Of a DNA stretch of 64,000 nucleotides, positions 16,710 through 26,757 are shown piece after piece. The stretch covers positions 62,001 to 126,000 of the forward strand of contig NZ_JPRK01000002.1 in the NCBI RefSeq assembly GCF_000832125.1, in the 5' to 3' direction. How positions within the stretch are numbered: the stretch's first letter is position 1; every line of letters starts with the position of its first letter. Position numbers and translations under genes: made by a program. The notes beneath the pieces are model-generated. The model was given only the letters and a program-made list of their open reading frames with translations, was not told the DNA's origin and made no database searches. The DNA is from Flavobacterium hibernum (lineage in GTDB: Bacteria > Bacteroidota > Bacteroidia > Flavobacteriales > Flavobacteriaceae).

Positions 16710-19259
16710 ATGAAGAAAAAGATATCTTCACTAAATACAAGTCTTACTGTACTATTTTTTTTATTGATAGGATTGTCTGCGTTTTCGCAGAATACAGCAA
16801 TAAAAAGAATGGGTTCGACAGATACGCAGTCTTTTGATGATAATTGGCTTTTTTCAAGATATGGATCTCAACCTGACGGATTGGTAAAAGATGAACCTAA
16901 AAACTTAGAAGCCGTAACGACAAATGAAACCAATTGGGAAAAACTAAATTTACCACACGATTGGGCTATTAAAGGACCTTTTAGAATTGAATTAAGAGGT
17001 GAAACAGGAAAATTACCGTGGAAAGGAATTGGATGGTATCGCAAACATTTTACAGTTCCAAATTCAGATTCAGGAAAACAAATTTTTGTTGATTTTGATG
17101 GCGCAATGGCAAATGCCAAAATTTATTTAAACGGAAAGTATGTCGGAACATGGCCTTTTGGTTATAATTCATTCCGCATGAATTTGACTCCGTTTTTAAA
17201 ATTTGGACAAGAAAATATTTTAGCTGTTCGTTTAGATACCGAAAATTGGGATTCTCGCTGGTATCCCGGAGCAGGAATTTACCGTCATGTTTGGTTAGTA
17301 AAAACAAATCCGGTACATGTTGGACATTGGGGAACTTATGTGACAACACCAAATATTACCAAAGAAGCGGCCAATATCAGAGTATTAGTAAACGTAGATA
17401 ATGCTACAAACAAACCCGTTAAAGCGATTGTTACAACAGATTTATATGAGCTGGATATTAATGATATTCCTAAAGTAAAGGTAGGTTCCCTAATTACTTC
17501 AACTCTTGAAATCAAAGCCAATGGAACTGAAGAAGCAGAAACTCATTCGATTATAAACAATCCTAAATTATGGGATTTAAAAACACCAAACCGTTATGTG
17601 GCGCAAACAAAAGTTAGTGTTGACGGAAAAGTTGTCGATACTTACAACACGCCTTTTGGTATTAGAACAATCGAATTTACACCAAGAAACGGTTTCCTTC
17701 TAAACGGAAAAAGAGTCGAAATCTTTGGTACATGTAATCACCATGATTTAGGTGCTTTGGGAGCTGCGATCAATACTTCGGCACTAAAAAGACAATTGGT
17801 AATATTGAAAGAAATGGGATGTAACTCTTTGCGTACTTCTCATAATCCGCCAGCGCCGGAATTGCTGGAATTGGCAGATAAAATGGGATTCCTAGTTTGG
17901 GATGAAGCTTTTGACGCCTGGAAAATTGGAAAGAAAAAATTAGATTATAACACTATTTTCGACGAATGGCACGAAAAAGATTTAGTGGCATTAGTACGCA
18001 GAGACAGAAATAATCCGTCGGTTTTTATTTGGTCAATCGGGAATGAAGTTCCAGATCAGCAAAACGTAAAATTGACAAAAGAGTTGGCGGATATAGTTCG
18101 CCGAGAAGATCCAACGCGTCCAGTGTCAAACGGATATAATGATCCCGATGGAGGAAGAGCTTCCGGAGCAGCCGTTGCGCTTGACGTTATGGGAGTAAAC
18201 TACTTTTTTGACCAACAGCCAAAATGGGATATTGACCCAAGATACAAGAATAAACCAACATTGGGAAGTGAAACTGCTTCGACCGTAAGTTCGCGCGGAG
18301 AATATTTCTTTGACAATAAATTCGACAAAGCCTCCTGGCAAATTTCATCTTATGATGAAGCTTTTCCTGATTGGGGTTGTTCGCCAGACACACAATTTAG
18401 AACCAATGCAAAATATCCGCATTTATTAGGCGAATATGTTTGGACAGGTTTTGATTATTTGGGAGAGCCAACACCTTACAATTCTGATGAAACCAACTTG
18501 TTGAATTTTAGAACAGATCCTTCTAAACAAAAAGAATTAGAAGTTAAATTGGCAGAATTAGAAAAAAACAATCCGCCATCAAGGAGTAGTTATTTTGGAA
18601 TTATCGATTTGGCAGGATTTCCAAAAGATCGTTATTACAGCTACAAATCACATTGGCGACCAGATGTTCCAACGGCTCACATATTGCCACACTGGAATTG
18701 GAGCGAAAGAGTAGGCAAAGTTGTTCCTGTACACGTTTATACATCAGGAACCGAAGGCGAATTGTTCCTTAACGGAAAAAGCCTTGGAAGAAAGAAAATG
18801 GAAGCAGGAAAAGATTTCCGTCTTACGTGGAATGATGTTGTTTATGCGCCTGGCGAACTAAGAGTAGTTTGCTATAAAAACGGTAAAATTTGGGCAATAG
18901 ATATTGTTAAAACTACAGGAAAAGAAACAAAACTAAAAATGTCAGCAGATCGAACAGAAGCTCTGGCAGACGATGTTGATTTGGTTTTTGTAACAGTTGA
19001 TATAACAGATAATAATGGCTTGGTAGTGCCTCGTTCAAAACCTTTAGTGAAGTTTTCGATAGAAGGAGCGGGAGAAATTGTGGCGACAGACAACGGAGAT
19101 GCAACTAGTTTTGTGCCTTTTCAAAGTACCGAAAGACCTGCTTATAACGGGAAAGTTTTAGTAATTGTAAAAGCTAAAAAAGGTCAAAAAGGACAATTTA
19201 CAGTAAAAGCCGAAAGCGCAGGATTACAAGGAGCATCAATACCGATTAGAATAAAATAA
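16710..19259 (+). CDS. GH2 beta-galactosidase-like glycosidase, secreted
   Basis: This 849-residue enzyme has a signal peptide ending near AFSQ, then the GH2 sugar-binding jelly roll (about 40-215, with LPHDWAIKGPF and GIGWYRKHF), an Ig-like domain (about 220-330) and the TIM barrel (about 335-640). E446 in SIGNEVP fits the acid/base, and E521 in GSETAS fits the nucleophile of the DUF4982-containing beta-galactosidase group. A DUF4982-like segment and a C-terminal Ig-like domain follow. In this locus it would remove terminal beta-galactose, for instance from Lewis-type antennae after defucosylation. Other GH2 activities cannot be excluded. It is cotranscribed with the fucose dehydrogenase 58 bases upstream. 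Confidence 0.88.
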   Translation: MKKKISSLNTSLTVLFFLLIGLSAFSQNTAIKRMGSTDTQSFDDNWLFSRYGSQPDGLVKDEPKNLEAVTTNETNWEKLNLPHDWAIKGPFRIELRGETGKLPWKGIGWYRKHFTVPNSDSGKQIFVDFDGAMANAKIYLNGKYVGTWPFGYNSFRMNLTPFLKFGQENILAVRLDTENWDSRWYPGAGIYRHVWLVKTNPVHVGHWGTYVTTPNITKEAANIRVLVNVDNATNKPVKAIVTTDLYELDINDIPKVKVGSLITSTLEIKANGTEEAETHSIINNPKLWDLKTPNRYVAQTKVSVDGKVVDTYNTPFGIRTIEFTPRNGFLLNGKRVEIFGTCNHHDLGALGAAINTSALKRQLVILKEMGCNSLRTSHNPPAPELLELADKMGFLVWDEAFDAWKIGKKKLDYNTIFDEWHEKDLVALVRRDRNNPSVFIWSIGNEVPDQQNVKLTKELADIVRREDPTRPVSNGYNDPDGGRASGAAVALDVMGVNYFFDQQPKWDIDPRYKNKPTLGSETASTVSSRGEYFFDNKFDKASWQISSYDEAFPDWGCSPDTQFRTNAKYPHLLGEYVWTGFDYLGEPTPYNSDETNLLNFRTDPSKQKELEVKLAELEKNNPPSRSSYFGIIDLAGFPKDRYYSYKSHWRPDVPTAHILPHWNWSERVGKVVPVHVYTSGTEGELFLNGKSLGRKKMEAGKDFRLTWNDVVYAPGELRVVCYKNGKIWAIDIVKTTGKETKLKMSADRTEALADDVDLVFVTVDITDNNGLVVPRSKPLVKFSIEGAGEIVATDNGDATSFVPFQSTERPAYNGKVLVIVKAKKGQKGQFTVKAESAGLQGASIPIRIK

Positions 19260-19289
19260 TAAACAACCCGTTTGGGTGAAAAAAAAATT

Positions 19290-19426
19290 AACACATAGGA
19301 ACATAGCTTTTGTTTTAAAAAGAATAAAAAAAAGAAACTAGTTTCTTTCACATAGGTAAAACTATGTGTGTTTAAAAAAGTGAAACGCCTTCTTTCGAGC
19401 TTATAAAACTATGTCTCTATGTGTTT
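19290..19426. repeat. Family C repeat
   Basis: It starts with AACACATAGGAACATAG and ends with CTATGTCTCTATGTGTTT, with the internal GTGAAACGCC. It sits between the GH2 and GH29 genes of one operon. Confidence 0.85.
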
Positions 19427-19470
19427 AAATTAATTACAAAACCGCTTAATAAACAGTAAAAAAAATAGAA

Positions 19471-20808
19471 ATGATTAAAAAAATAATTTTAGCTGCCTTA
19501 TTCGCTGGAACAACTTTTACAAGTGTTGCGCAGAACAAAATTGCTGCAAAAGATATTGCCGAAAAAATGAAATGGTTTGAAGATGCCAAATTAGGAATCT
19601 TTATTCACGCCGGAATTTATTCAGTTGCAGATGTTTCTGAATCATGGAGTTTTCACAACGGAAAAATTTCTGTAGAAGATTATATGAAACAGCAAAAAAG
19701 CTATACGCTAAGTAAATACGATCCTGCGGCTTGGGCTGATATGATTAAAGATGCTGGAGCAAGATATGCCGTAATTACCACAAAACACCACGATGGTGTG
19801 GCAATGTACGATACCAAACTAGGTAAATTGAGTTCGGTAAAAACAACTCCTGCCAAAAAAGACATGATAAAACCATTCTTTGAAGAATTACGCAAAAGAG
19901 ACATAAAATGCGGTGCTTATTTTTCTTTAATCGATTGGACACACGACGACTATCCGGGATTCTTGAAAGATAAATCTCGTTATGATATTAAAAAAGAACC
20001 AGCTCGTTGGGCACGTTTTCAAAAGTTTTTTCAAGGACAAATCAAAGAAATTTCAGATTGGTACAATCCGGATTTATGGTGGTTTGATGGAGATTGGGAA
20101 CATAGTGCAGATGAATGGCAAGCCGAAAAAACGCGTAAAATGATGTTGGACAGAAATCCTAACACAATCATTAACGGACGTTTGCAAGGTTATGGAGATT
20201 ATGATACACCAGAACAAAACTTTCCAGTGGTTCGTCCAGCATTTAAATGGTGGGAATTGTGTATGACTATGAACGAAAATTGGGGATACCGTGTGAGCGA
20301 TAACAATTGGAAAACGCCTTATGAAATCATCACTATTTTTGTAGATGCAGTTTCAAATGGAGGAAATTTATTGTTAGACATCGGGCCAAAACCTGACGGA
20401 ACTTATCCGGAAACAGTGGTTTCGACATTGAAAGAATTAGGAGATTGGAACAGAAGAAACGGCGAAGGTATTTTTGGAACTGTTCCAGGAATTCCGTTAG
20501 GACATTTTTACGGACCAACAACACTTTCTAAAGATTCAAAAACACTTTATTTATTTGTACACGGAAAAACTTCGGGGCAATTAATGCTAAAAGGACTTGA
20601 CAATAAAATTCAGGATATTACAGTTTTGGGGTCAAATGTAAAACTAACGCACAAAATAGTAGGTAAAATTTCATGGAGTGCAGTTCCGGGATTAGTATAT
20701 ATCGATCTTCCGGAAAACACGTCAGATAAATATGTAACCTGTATCAAAGTTACATTAGACGCACCAATAAAATTATACAGAGGTCAGGGAGGTTTCCTTA
20801 CCAACTAA
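19471..20808 (+). CDS. GH29 alpha-L-fucosidase, secreted
   Basis: This 445-residue fucosidase has a signal peptide cut near SVAQ. The barrel shows LGIFIHAGIYSVADVSESWS, VITTKHHDGVAMYDTK and PDLWWFDGDWEH, where D206 fits the nucleophile. It is shorter than the other GH29 proteins here and has only a small C-terminal beta domain. It closes the group that begins with the fucose mutarotase, and a terminator follows at 20821. Release of fucose by this enzyme and its oxidation by the upstream genes would thus be coordinated. The linkage is not predictable. Confidence 0.92.
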   Translation: MIKKIILAALFAGTTFTSVAQNKIAAKDIAEKMKWFEDAKLGIFIHAGIYSVADVSESWSFHNGKISVEDYMKQQKSYTLSKYDPAAWADMIKDAGARYAVITTKHHDGVAMYDTKLGKLSSVKTTPAKKDMIKPFFEELRKRDIKCGAYFSLIDWTHDDYPGFLKDKSRYDIKKEPARWARFQKFFQGQIKEISDWYNPDLWWFDGDWEHSADEWQAEKTRKMMLDRNPNTIINGRLQGYGDYDTPEQNFPVVRPAFKWWELCMTMNENWGYRVSDNNWKTPYEIITIFVDAVSNGGNLLLDIGPKPDGTYPETVVSTLKELGDWNRRNGEGIFGTVPGIPLGHFYGPTTLSKDSKTLYLFVHGKTSGQLMLKGLDNKIQDITVLGSNVKLTHKIVGKISWSAVPGLVYIDLPENTSDKYVTCIKVTLDAPIKLYRGQGGFLTN

Positions 20809-20820
20809 TAAAACATAAAA

Positions 20821-20855
20821 ATGTCATCTTCAATTGCAGGAGATGACATTTTTTT
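20821..20855 (+). terminator. Intrinsic terminator after the fucose/GH29 group
   Basis: A 9-bp stem (ATGTCATCT with AGATGACAT) closes an 11-base loop and is followed by six T. Confidence 0.87.
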
Positions 20856-20864
20856 ATCCATCTA

Positions 20865-20880
20865 TTTAAACGATTTAGTA
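20865..20880. promoter_or_regulatory. Candidate LacI-type operator before GH3-PNGase
   Basis: TTTAAACGATTTAGTA matches the recurrent palindrome and lies 64 bases upstream of the GH3 start codon, just after the terminator of the previous operon. Confidence 0.65.
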
Positions 20881-20944
20881 AAAAATCCAGAGAGTAGAAT
20901 TAATACAATAATTTAAGCTTAAGTGGCAATTCAAAAGCAACATC

Positions 20945-23614
20945 ATGAATAAAAAAGCACTTTTAATCGGTTTATTTCTTGGAACACAAATATTGTTTTC
21001 GCAAAATATGCCAAAATATAAAAATTCAAAACTTCCTGTAGAAGAACGCGTTCAGGATTTATTATCCAGAATGACGGTAGAGGAAAAATTTTGGCAAATG
21101 TTCATGATTCCCGGCGATTTGTCTGATGGAGCAGAAAATTATAAAAACGGAATTTTTGGTTTTCAGGTAAGTGCCAAAGGAAGTACCGATGCGAGTAACC
21201 AAATTTTAGATTACAGCGCAGCAAGTAACGCTAAAGAAACCGTAAAATTAATCAACAAAATGCAAAAGTATTTTGTCGAAAAAACACGTTTGGGAATTCC
21301 AATTATAGCTTTTGATGAAGCATTGCACGGATTAGTAAGAGATGGAGCAACAGCTTTTCCGCAGTCAATTTCGTTGGCAGCAACATTTGATCCTGGTTTG
21401 ATGAAAAGAGTTTCAACAGCAATTGCATTAGAATCTAAAAGTCGCGGAATTCGTCAAATTTTATCGCCAGTTGTCAATATAGCTTCAGATGTTCGTTGGG
21501 GAAGAGTAGAAGAAACCTATGGAGAAGATCCTTTTCTTTCTTCAAAAATGGGAGTCGCTTATGTGTCGTCTTTTGAAGAAAGAGGAGTCATCACAACTCC
21601 AAAACATTTCCTGGCAAATAGCGGAGACGGCGGACGTGACAGTTATCCAATCGACTACAATGAGCGTTATTTAGAAGAATATCAGTTTCCACCATTTCGC
21701 GCCTGCTTTAACGAGGGCGGAAGCCGAAGCGTAATGACTTCGTACAATACCATAAACGGAAGTCCTTGTACGGCAAACGATTGGTTGTTAAATAAAAAAC
21801 TGAAAGGCGAAATGAATTTTAAAGGATTCATTATTTCAGATGCAAATGCTGTTGGTGGGGGAAATGTATTGCATTATACTGCAAAAGATTATCCTGAATC
21901 GAGTGCAAATGCGATCAATAATGGTTTAGATGTAATTTTTCAAACCGCTTACGATCACTACAAATTGTTTCAACCGCCATTTTTAGACGGAAGAATTGAT
22001 ATGAAAAATATCGACGAAGCCGTAACAAGAGTTTTGAGATTAAAATTTGAATTGGGATTGTTCGAGAATCCTTATGCCGATGAGAAAGAAACGAATAAAT
22101 GGAACGGAAATCCAGCTCATAAATTATTATCAAGAGAAGCGGCCGAAAAAGGAATGGTTTTATTAAAAAACGATAACAATGTTTTACCTCTAAAAAAATC
22201 AATACAATCAATTGCCTTAATAGGAAATGATATTACCGAAGCAAGACTTGGCGGTTACAGCGGTCCCGGCAATGGAAAAGTAAATATGCTCGACGGTATA
22301 AAAGCGAAGTTAGGAAAGTCCGTTGCGATTAATCTGGCAGAAGGTTGTGCCAGAAGAAATAAAGAATACACCGTTGTTCCATCGGTTAATTTATTCAGCG
22401 TTGAAAAAGGAAAAACAGTAAACGGATTAGCTGCAGAGTATTTCAATAATGTGCAATTAAGCGGAAGCCCTGTTGTAACAAGATTAGACAATGCCATAAA
22501 TTTTGATTGGACATTATATTCTCCAGATCAGGAAAAAATTAACTATGATTTTTATTCTGCAAAATGGACAGGAAAAATCAAATCGCCAGTTGCCGGAACT
22601 TACAAAATTGGTTTTGAAGGGAATGATGGTTACCGTTTGTATTTGAACGGAAAACTAATTATTGACAATTGGAAAAGCCAAACCTACTCGACAAAACTGG
22701 TTGATTTTAATTTTGAAAAAGACAAAGAATACGATATTAAAATCGAGTTTTTTGAATCGCAAGGTTATGCTAAATTCAAATTAGTTTGGAATATTGGAGT
22801 AAACAACGATTGGCAAAAGAAAATAGAAGAAGCCGTTGCTGCTGCCAGAAAATCTGATGTTGCTGTAATTGCTGCCGGAATCGAAGAAGGAGAATTTAAT
22901 GACAGAGCTTATTTGGGTTTACTAGGACATCAGGAAGAATTAATCAATGCCGTTGCTGCAATAGGAAAACCAGTTGTTGTGATTCTTGTAGGAGGTAGCG
23001 CCATTACAATGGACAAATGGATTAATAATGTGCCTTCAATTCTGGATGTTTGGTATCCGGGCGAAGATGGTGGGCATGCAGTTGCCAATATTTTATTTGG
23101 AGATAAAAATCCGGCTGGACGTTTACCAATTACGTTTCCGGTTTTTGAAGGGCAGTTGCCATTAATCTACAACCATAAACCAACAGGACGTTCAGACGAT
23201 TATACAAATTTAAACGGAGCACCTTTATTTCCGTTTGGTTACGGATTAAGTTATTCGACTTTTGAATACAGTAATTTACGATTTGATAAAAAACAACTTG
23301 GAAAAACTGAAACGACAAAAGTGTATTGCACGATAAAAAATACCAGCAAAGTCGATGGAGACGAAGTCGTTCAGTTGTACGTACGAGATTTTTTGTCTTC
23401 TATTGCTCAGCCCATAAAACAAATGAAAGGCTTTCAAAGAATTTCGCTTAAAGCAGGAGAATCAAAAGAAATTTCGTTTGAGATTAACAAAGAAACCTTG
23501 CAAATGTTAAACGAAGATATGAAATGGGTAGTAGAACCTGGCGATTTCAGAATTATGATTGGCGCATCTTCAAGAGATATTCGACTAAGAGAAATTATTA
23601 CAGTTACAGAATAA
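20945..23614 (+). CDS. GH3 beta-glycosidase with inserted PA14 domain
   Basis: This 889-residue enzyme has a signal peptide (cut near LFSQ) and a GH3 barrel (about 35-360), where GFIISDANAVG gives nucleophile D299. The second GH3 domain is interrupted by a PA14 sugar-binding insert (about 490-620, with GTYKIGFEGNDGYRLYLNG), and a C-terminal Fn3-like domain follows. GIEEGEFNDRAYLGL holds the likely acid/base. GH3 enzymes release beta-linked glucose, xylose, GlcNAc or others. The direct neighbour is a PNGase 44 bases downstream, and a GH3-PNGase pairing is known in Bacteroides loci for plant N-glycans, where the GH3 removes beta-1,2-xylose. That role is likely but inferred. Confidence 0.88.
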   Translation: MNKKALLIGLFLGTQILFSQNMPKYKNSKLPVEERVQDLLSRMTVEEKFWQMFMIPGDLSDGAENYKNGIFGFQVSAKGSTDASNQILDYSAASNAKETVKLINKMQKYFVEKTRLGIPIIAFDEALHGLVRDGATAFPQSISLAATFDPGLMKRVSTAIALESKSRGIRQILSPVVNIASDVRWGRVEETYGEDPFLSSKMGVAYVSSFEERGVITTPKHFLANSGDGGRDSYPIDYNERYLEEYQFPPFRACFNEGGSRSVMTSYNTINGSPCTANDWLLNKKLKGEMNFKGFIISDANAVGGGNVLHYTAKDYPESSANAINNGLDVIFQTAYDHYKLFQPPFLDGRIDMKNIDEAVTRVLRLKFELGLFENPYADEKETNKWNGNPAHKLLSREAAEKGMVLLKNDNNVLPLKKSIQSIALIGNDITEARLGGYSGPGNGKVNMLDGIKAKLGKSVAINLAEGCARRNKEYTVVPSVNLFSVEKGKTVNGLAAEYFNNVQLSGSPVVTRLDNAINFDWTLYSPDQEKINYDFYSAKWTGKIKSPVAGTYKIGFEGNDGYRLYLNGKLIIDNWKSQTYSTKLVDFNFEKDKEYDIKIEFFESQGYAKFKLVWNIGVNNDWQKKIEEAVAAARKSDVAVIAAGIEEGEFNDRAYLGLLGHQEELINAVAAIGKPVVVILVGGSAITMDKWINNVPSILDVWYPGEDGGHAVANILFGDKNPAGRLPITFPVFEGQLPLIYNHKPTGRSDDYTNLNGAPLFPFGYGLSYSTFEYSNLRFDKKQLGKTETTKVYCTIKNTSKVDGDEVVQLYVRDFLSSIAQPIKQMKGFQRISLKAGESKEISFEINKETLQMLNEDMKWVVEPGDFRIMIGASSRDIRLREIITVTE

Positions 23615-23658
23615 TTTAGCGTTTTAATAAAAAAAGATACAAAAGAAATTTATAGCAT

Positions 23659-24849
23659 ATGAGAAAAGTAATTTTTGCAATACTGTTGAATACGTTACTG
23701 TTTAGTAATCACATTACGGCGCAAAAAGTTGAAATCTTTAATCAGGTTAGAGTGCAGCACGACGAAAAATGCAAAGATTTTTCGACAGATGTTAATGGGA
23801 ATATTTTTTACGGCGGTGGGCAATACGTTTTTAAAAAAGTAACGCTTCCAAAACAAAAAATAAATACAAAATATGAAATTAATGTAAGCGTAGTTTCAGG
23901 CGGAGATCGCTACGACAGAGCAGGATCTATTTTTGTACTTCCGGTAGATAAAAACAATTCGTTAGAAGATGTTGTAAAGGGAAAAAAGTTTGCTTCGAAC
24001 GAATTTACAAAAATAAAATCGATAGTTCCAGAAGGTAATTTTGCGCCAACAGTTGAGCTAATGCGCTTTATGACCACTTTTGGAATTGGTTTTTTTAGCA
24101 ATGATTCCTTGCAACGTAAACCAGTTTATATTCCGTATTGGGAAAAAGAAGTGAGATGGAAAGAAGATATTTCGCAATTTTCTACCGTTTTGCAAGGCGA
24201 AGTTTGGATAGGAGTTCATATTGGCAATTATACCAAAGGCGGACATATTGTTAATGCAACAATCAATTTGACTCCGAGCGAGTTGAGCTGCGATCTTCCA
24301 AAAAACAAAATTATCGTTCCTATTTTAAACACAGAACCTTTTGGAACCAATCAAGGAAACGATGAGTTATTTGCTTATAAAGATTTTCAAGTAGAATTCA
24401 ATTTACCAAATGGAGCAAAAAATCCAAAATTATATTACATCACAACTGGACACGGCGGTCATGGCGAAGGGGATGAGTTTGTTAAAAAACAGAATATCGT
24501 TAAAGTAGATGGTAAAAAAGTAATTGATTTTATTCCGTGGAGAGATGATTGCGCGAGCTTTCGCCGATTTAATCCGGGTACGGGAGTTTGGCTGAAGAAA
24601 AGAAAAGCACCTTATATTCAGGATGATAAAGGAACTTATGCCGTAAAAGAAATTGAAGAACCAATAGCAAGTAGCGATTTAAGTAGATCAAATTGGTGTC
24701 CGGGAAGTAACGTTCCGCCAATGATAGTTCCTTTAGAATTGAATGAAGGAAAACACACAGCAATTTTTAGTATTCCCGAAGCACAAAAAAATGCAAACGG
24801 AACTTCAAATCACTGGATGGTAAGCGCATATATCGTTTACGAACTTTAG
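23659..24849 (+). CDS. Peptide-N-glycosidase F-like amidase (PNGase), secreted
   Basis: The 396-residue protein should cut the bond between GlcNAc and asparagine and release intact N-glycans. After a signal peptide (cut near ITAQ) come the two jelly-roll domains of PNGase F. The YDR triplet at 85-87 lines up with W59-D60-R61 of PNGase F. GHGEGDEF puts E273 at the position of E206. SRSNWCPG (R343, C347) matches the DRAGWCPG loop with R248. The position of E118 reads IGNY instead, so the second acidic residue is missing, as in the larger PNGase at 34967. This points to a different subgroup with perhaps different core-fucose tolerance. It forms an operon with GH3. Confidence 0.87.
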   Translation: MRKVIFAILLNTLLFSNHITAQKVEIFNQVRVQHDEKCKDFSTDVNGNIFYGGGQYVFKKVTLPKQKINTKYEINVSVVSGGDRYDRAGSIFVLPVDKNNSLEDVVKGKKFASNEFTKIKSIVPEGNFAPTVELMRFMTTFGIGFFSNDSLQRKPVYIPYWEKEVRWKEDISQFSTVLQGEVWIGVHIGNYTKGGHIVNATINLTPSELSCDLPKNKIIVPILNTEPFGTNQGNDELFAYKDFQVEFNLPNGAKNPKLYYITTGHGGHGEGDEFVKKQNIVKVDGKKVIDFIPWRDDCASFRRFNPGTGVWLKKRKAPYIQDDKGTYAVKEIEEPIASSDLSRSNWCPGSNVPPMIVPLELNEGKHTAIFSIPEAQKNANGTSNHWMVSAYIVYEL

Positions 24850-25391
24850 AAAAAAGAAGGTTTGAAAAGCAAAATGAAAGCGATTGGAGATGAAGGTGTC
24901 AATTTGATGTGTTTTTTAGAAAATTAGTAAGGATAATTAATGCATAATACGAATTAAAGGAGCTATTTAGGTTAAAATTTTGTAGGATTTAAGTATCTGT
25001 AAAAATCAAATATCAAAAAAAGCTTACAACTTAAAAATGAGGACAAAAATTAAAGAAAATACGATCAGAATTTAACAGTGAATTGATCTTAAAATAGAAG
25101 AAAAAATTAGAATTGATTTTCGAAAGGAATTTTGAAACGGAAGAAAATGGCAATTTGTTTAATTTATTGAGGTTAACATATATTTATGTTAAAAAATTTA
25201 CAATTTTACTTAATTTTTGCCGCTTTTTTTTAAGATTTTAATTTTTTTAAAATATATGTAAAATTTAATGATTTGTCAGAAAATTAATATTCAATTTAAA
25301 AGTTGTATTTGTTTTATTTATAGGCTATTGGCGCTAAAATTTTGAATAATACTTTTAAAATGTTAAAATGGATAATTTGATATAAAAAAAA
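24850..25391. other. AT-rich non-coding stretch between PNGase and LacI genes
   Basis: No open frame with coding character, hairpin terminator or repeat is visible in this stretch. The regulatory sites of the LacI gene begin right after it. Confidence 0.5.
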
Positions 25392-25410
25392 TACTAAAAC
25401 GTTTTTGTAA
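25392..25410. promoter_or_regulatory. Candidate LacI-type operator 1 at the LacI promoter
   Basis: TACTAAAACGTTTTTGTAA is the closest match to the full 18-bp palindrome in the window. It covers the -33 TTTG of the promoter at 25404 and shares four bases with a second site at 25407. Confidence 0.7.
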
Positions 25411-25434
25411 ATCGTTTTATTAAATATATATTTG
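25404..25434 (+). promoter_or_regulatory. Bacteroidota-type promoter of the LacI gene
   Basis: TTTG at 25404-25407 and TATATTTG at 25427-25434 are separated by 19 bases, which matches the TTTG/TAnnTTTG consensus exactly. The start codon is 43 bases downstream. Both operator-like palindromes overlap the -33 part or the spacer. Confidence 0.8.
25407..25422. promoter_or_regulatory. Candidate LacI-type operator 2 at the LacI promoter
   Basis: GTAAATCGTTTTATTA is a second, inverted-sense match to the palindrome. It lies in the spacer between the -33 and -7 elements, an ideal place for repression. Confidence 0.65.
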
Positions 25435-25477
25435 CTTATAACGAATTAACTTAGAATTAAGATAAACTTAACGTTTC

Positions 25478-26491
25478 ATGAGTAAAAAGATCACTATTAA
25501 AGATATCGCCAAAGCTGCAAATGTATCTGTCACCACAGTTTCGTTTGTTCTTAACGACAAAGGCGAGAAGATGGGGATAAGCAAAGAAGTGATTAAGAAA
25601 GTCTTTAAAGTTACTGAGGAAATGAAGTTCAGACTCAATATGATCGCCAGCAGTTTGAGAACTGGAAAAACAAGATCTATTGGACTTATTGTAGAGGATA
25701 TTTCGAATCAGTTTTTTTCTGATTTGGCAAGAGTAATAGAAAGAGAAGCGATAGACTTAAATTATAGAGTTTTTTATTGCAGTACAGGCGGAAATGATGA
25801 GCGAGCAGTAGAGTTGGTTAATAGTTTATTGCAGGCAAATGTAGATGGTTTTATTATCACGCCAACCAAGAATATGAAAGCAACTATCGATCGTTTGATG
25901 GAGCTTCAATGTCCGGTTGTTTTGCTCGATAGATATTTTGAAGAGCAAAATGTGAGCCACGTAGTGTTGGATAATTTTGAAGGTGCAAAAACAGCCACAA
26001 ATTATCTTTTGGAAAAAGGATTTAAAAAAATTGCTTTTGTAACCAATTCGTCAGAATTGATTCAGATGGATCTTAGAAAGCAAGGATATATAAGTGCACT
26101 AAAAGAAGTGAATTTATACGACGAATCTAAAATTCTTGATATTGAGTATCATATTAGTGAAGACGAAAGAATAGAAAAGATCTCTGACTTTTTGAATAAT
26201 ACAACCGAGATTGATGCGGTTTTGTTTGGAGCAAATTATTTGCTGCTTGCAGGGTTGCAATCTTTTAGAAAATTGGGATTAAAAATTCCAACAGATAAAG
26301 CAGTTATAAGTTTTGATGATCACGATAGTTTTAGATTGCATTCGCCTTCTATCACAGTTTTATCTCAGCCAATCGAAGAAATGGGAAAAAAAACAGTTCG
26401 TTTATTAATGAAACATATGAATGAAGGAAACAATTCTGAAATTGAGAAAGAAAAGAAAAAAGGAAGTCTAACTATAAGGGAATCGGTGTAG
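25478..26491 (+). CDS. LacI family transcriptional regulator
   Basis: This 337-residue regulator has the N-terminal LacI helix-turn-helix (TIKDIAKAANVSVTTVSFVLN), a hinge helix region (NMIASSLRTGKT) and a periplasmic-binding-protein-like sensor domain (RSIGLIVEDISNQFFSDLA onward). It would bind a CG-centred palindrome and respond to a sugar or sugar phosphate. Two such palindromes overlap its own promoter, and at least eight more lie before operons across the window, so it is the best candidate for the master repressor of this locus. It stands directly before SusC/SusD. The inducer is unknown; a mannose or fucose derivative is possible. Confidence 0.93.
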   Translation: MSKKITIKDIAKAANVSVTTVSFVLNDKGEKMGISKEVIKKVFKVTEEMKFRLNMIASSLRTGKTRSIGLIVEDISNQFFSDLARVIEREAIDLNYRVFYCSTGGNDERAVELVNSLLQANVDGFIITPTKNMKATIDRLMELQCPVVLLDRYFEEQNVSHVVLDNFEGAKTATNYLLEKGFKKIAFVTNSSELIQMDLRKQGYISALKEVNLYDESKILDIEYHISEDERIEKISDFLNNTTEIDAVLFGANYLLLAGLQSFRKLGLKIPTDKAVISFDDHDSFRLHSPSITVLSQPIEEMGKKTVRLLMKHMNEGNNSEIEKEKKKGSLTIRESV

Positions 26492-26520
26492 TAATTGTAT
26501 TCCTTTTTTTTAAAGCAACG

Positions 26521-26537
26521 CACTAAAACGTTGTAGT
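26521..26537. promoter_or_regulatory. Candidate LacI-type operator before SusC
   Basis: CACTAAAACGTTGTAGT keeps the core CTAAAACGTT of the palindrome. It lies 220 bases upstream of the SusC start; no clear promoter was found between them. Confidence 0.55.
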
Positions 26538-26757
26538 TGATCAGAAAACAAAGCAAGTGAAATATAGACCAATTATTAAACAAAAAAAATGTGCTTATGA
26601 TGTAAAGAAGTAAAGATGTGTTAAACAAGAAACTTAATTATTATTAAATTCTTTCGAAGAGAATAGTAATAAACAATTAAAGGTTTTAGTGCTCATTTTT
26701 AGGAAATCAGAACCCTTAATTAAATAAATTAAAAACCAAACCAAACCAATATTAATT

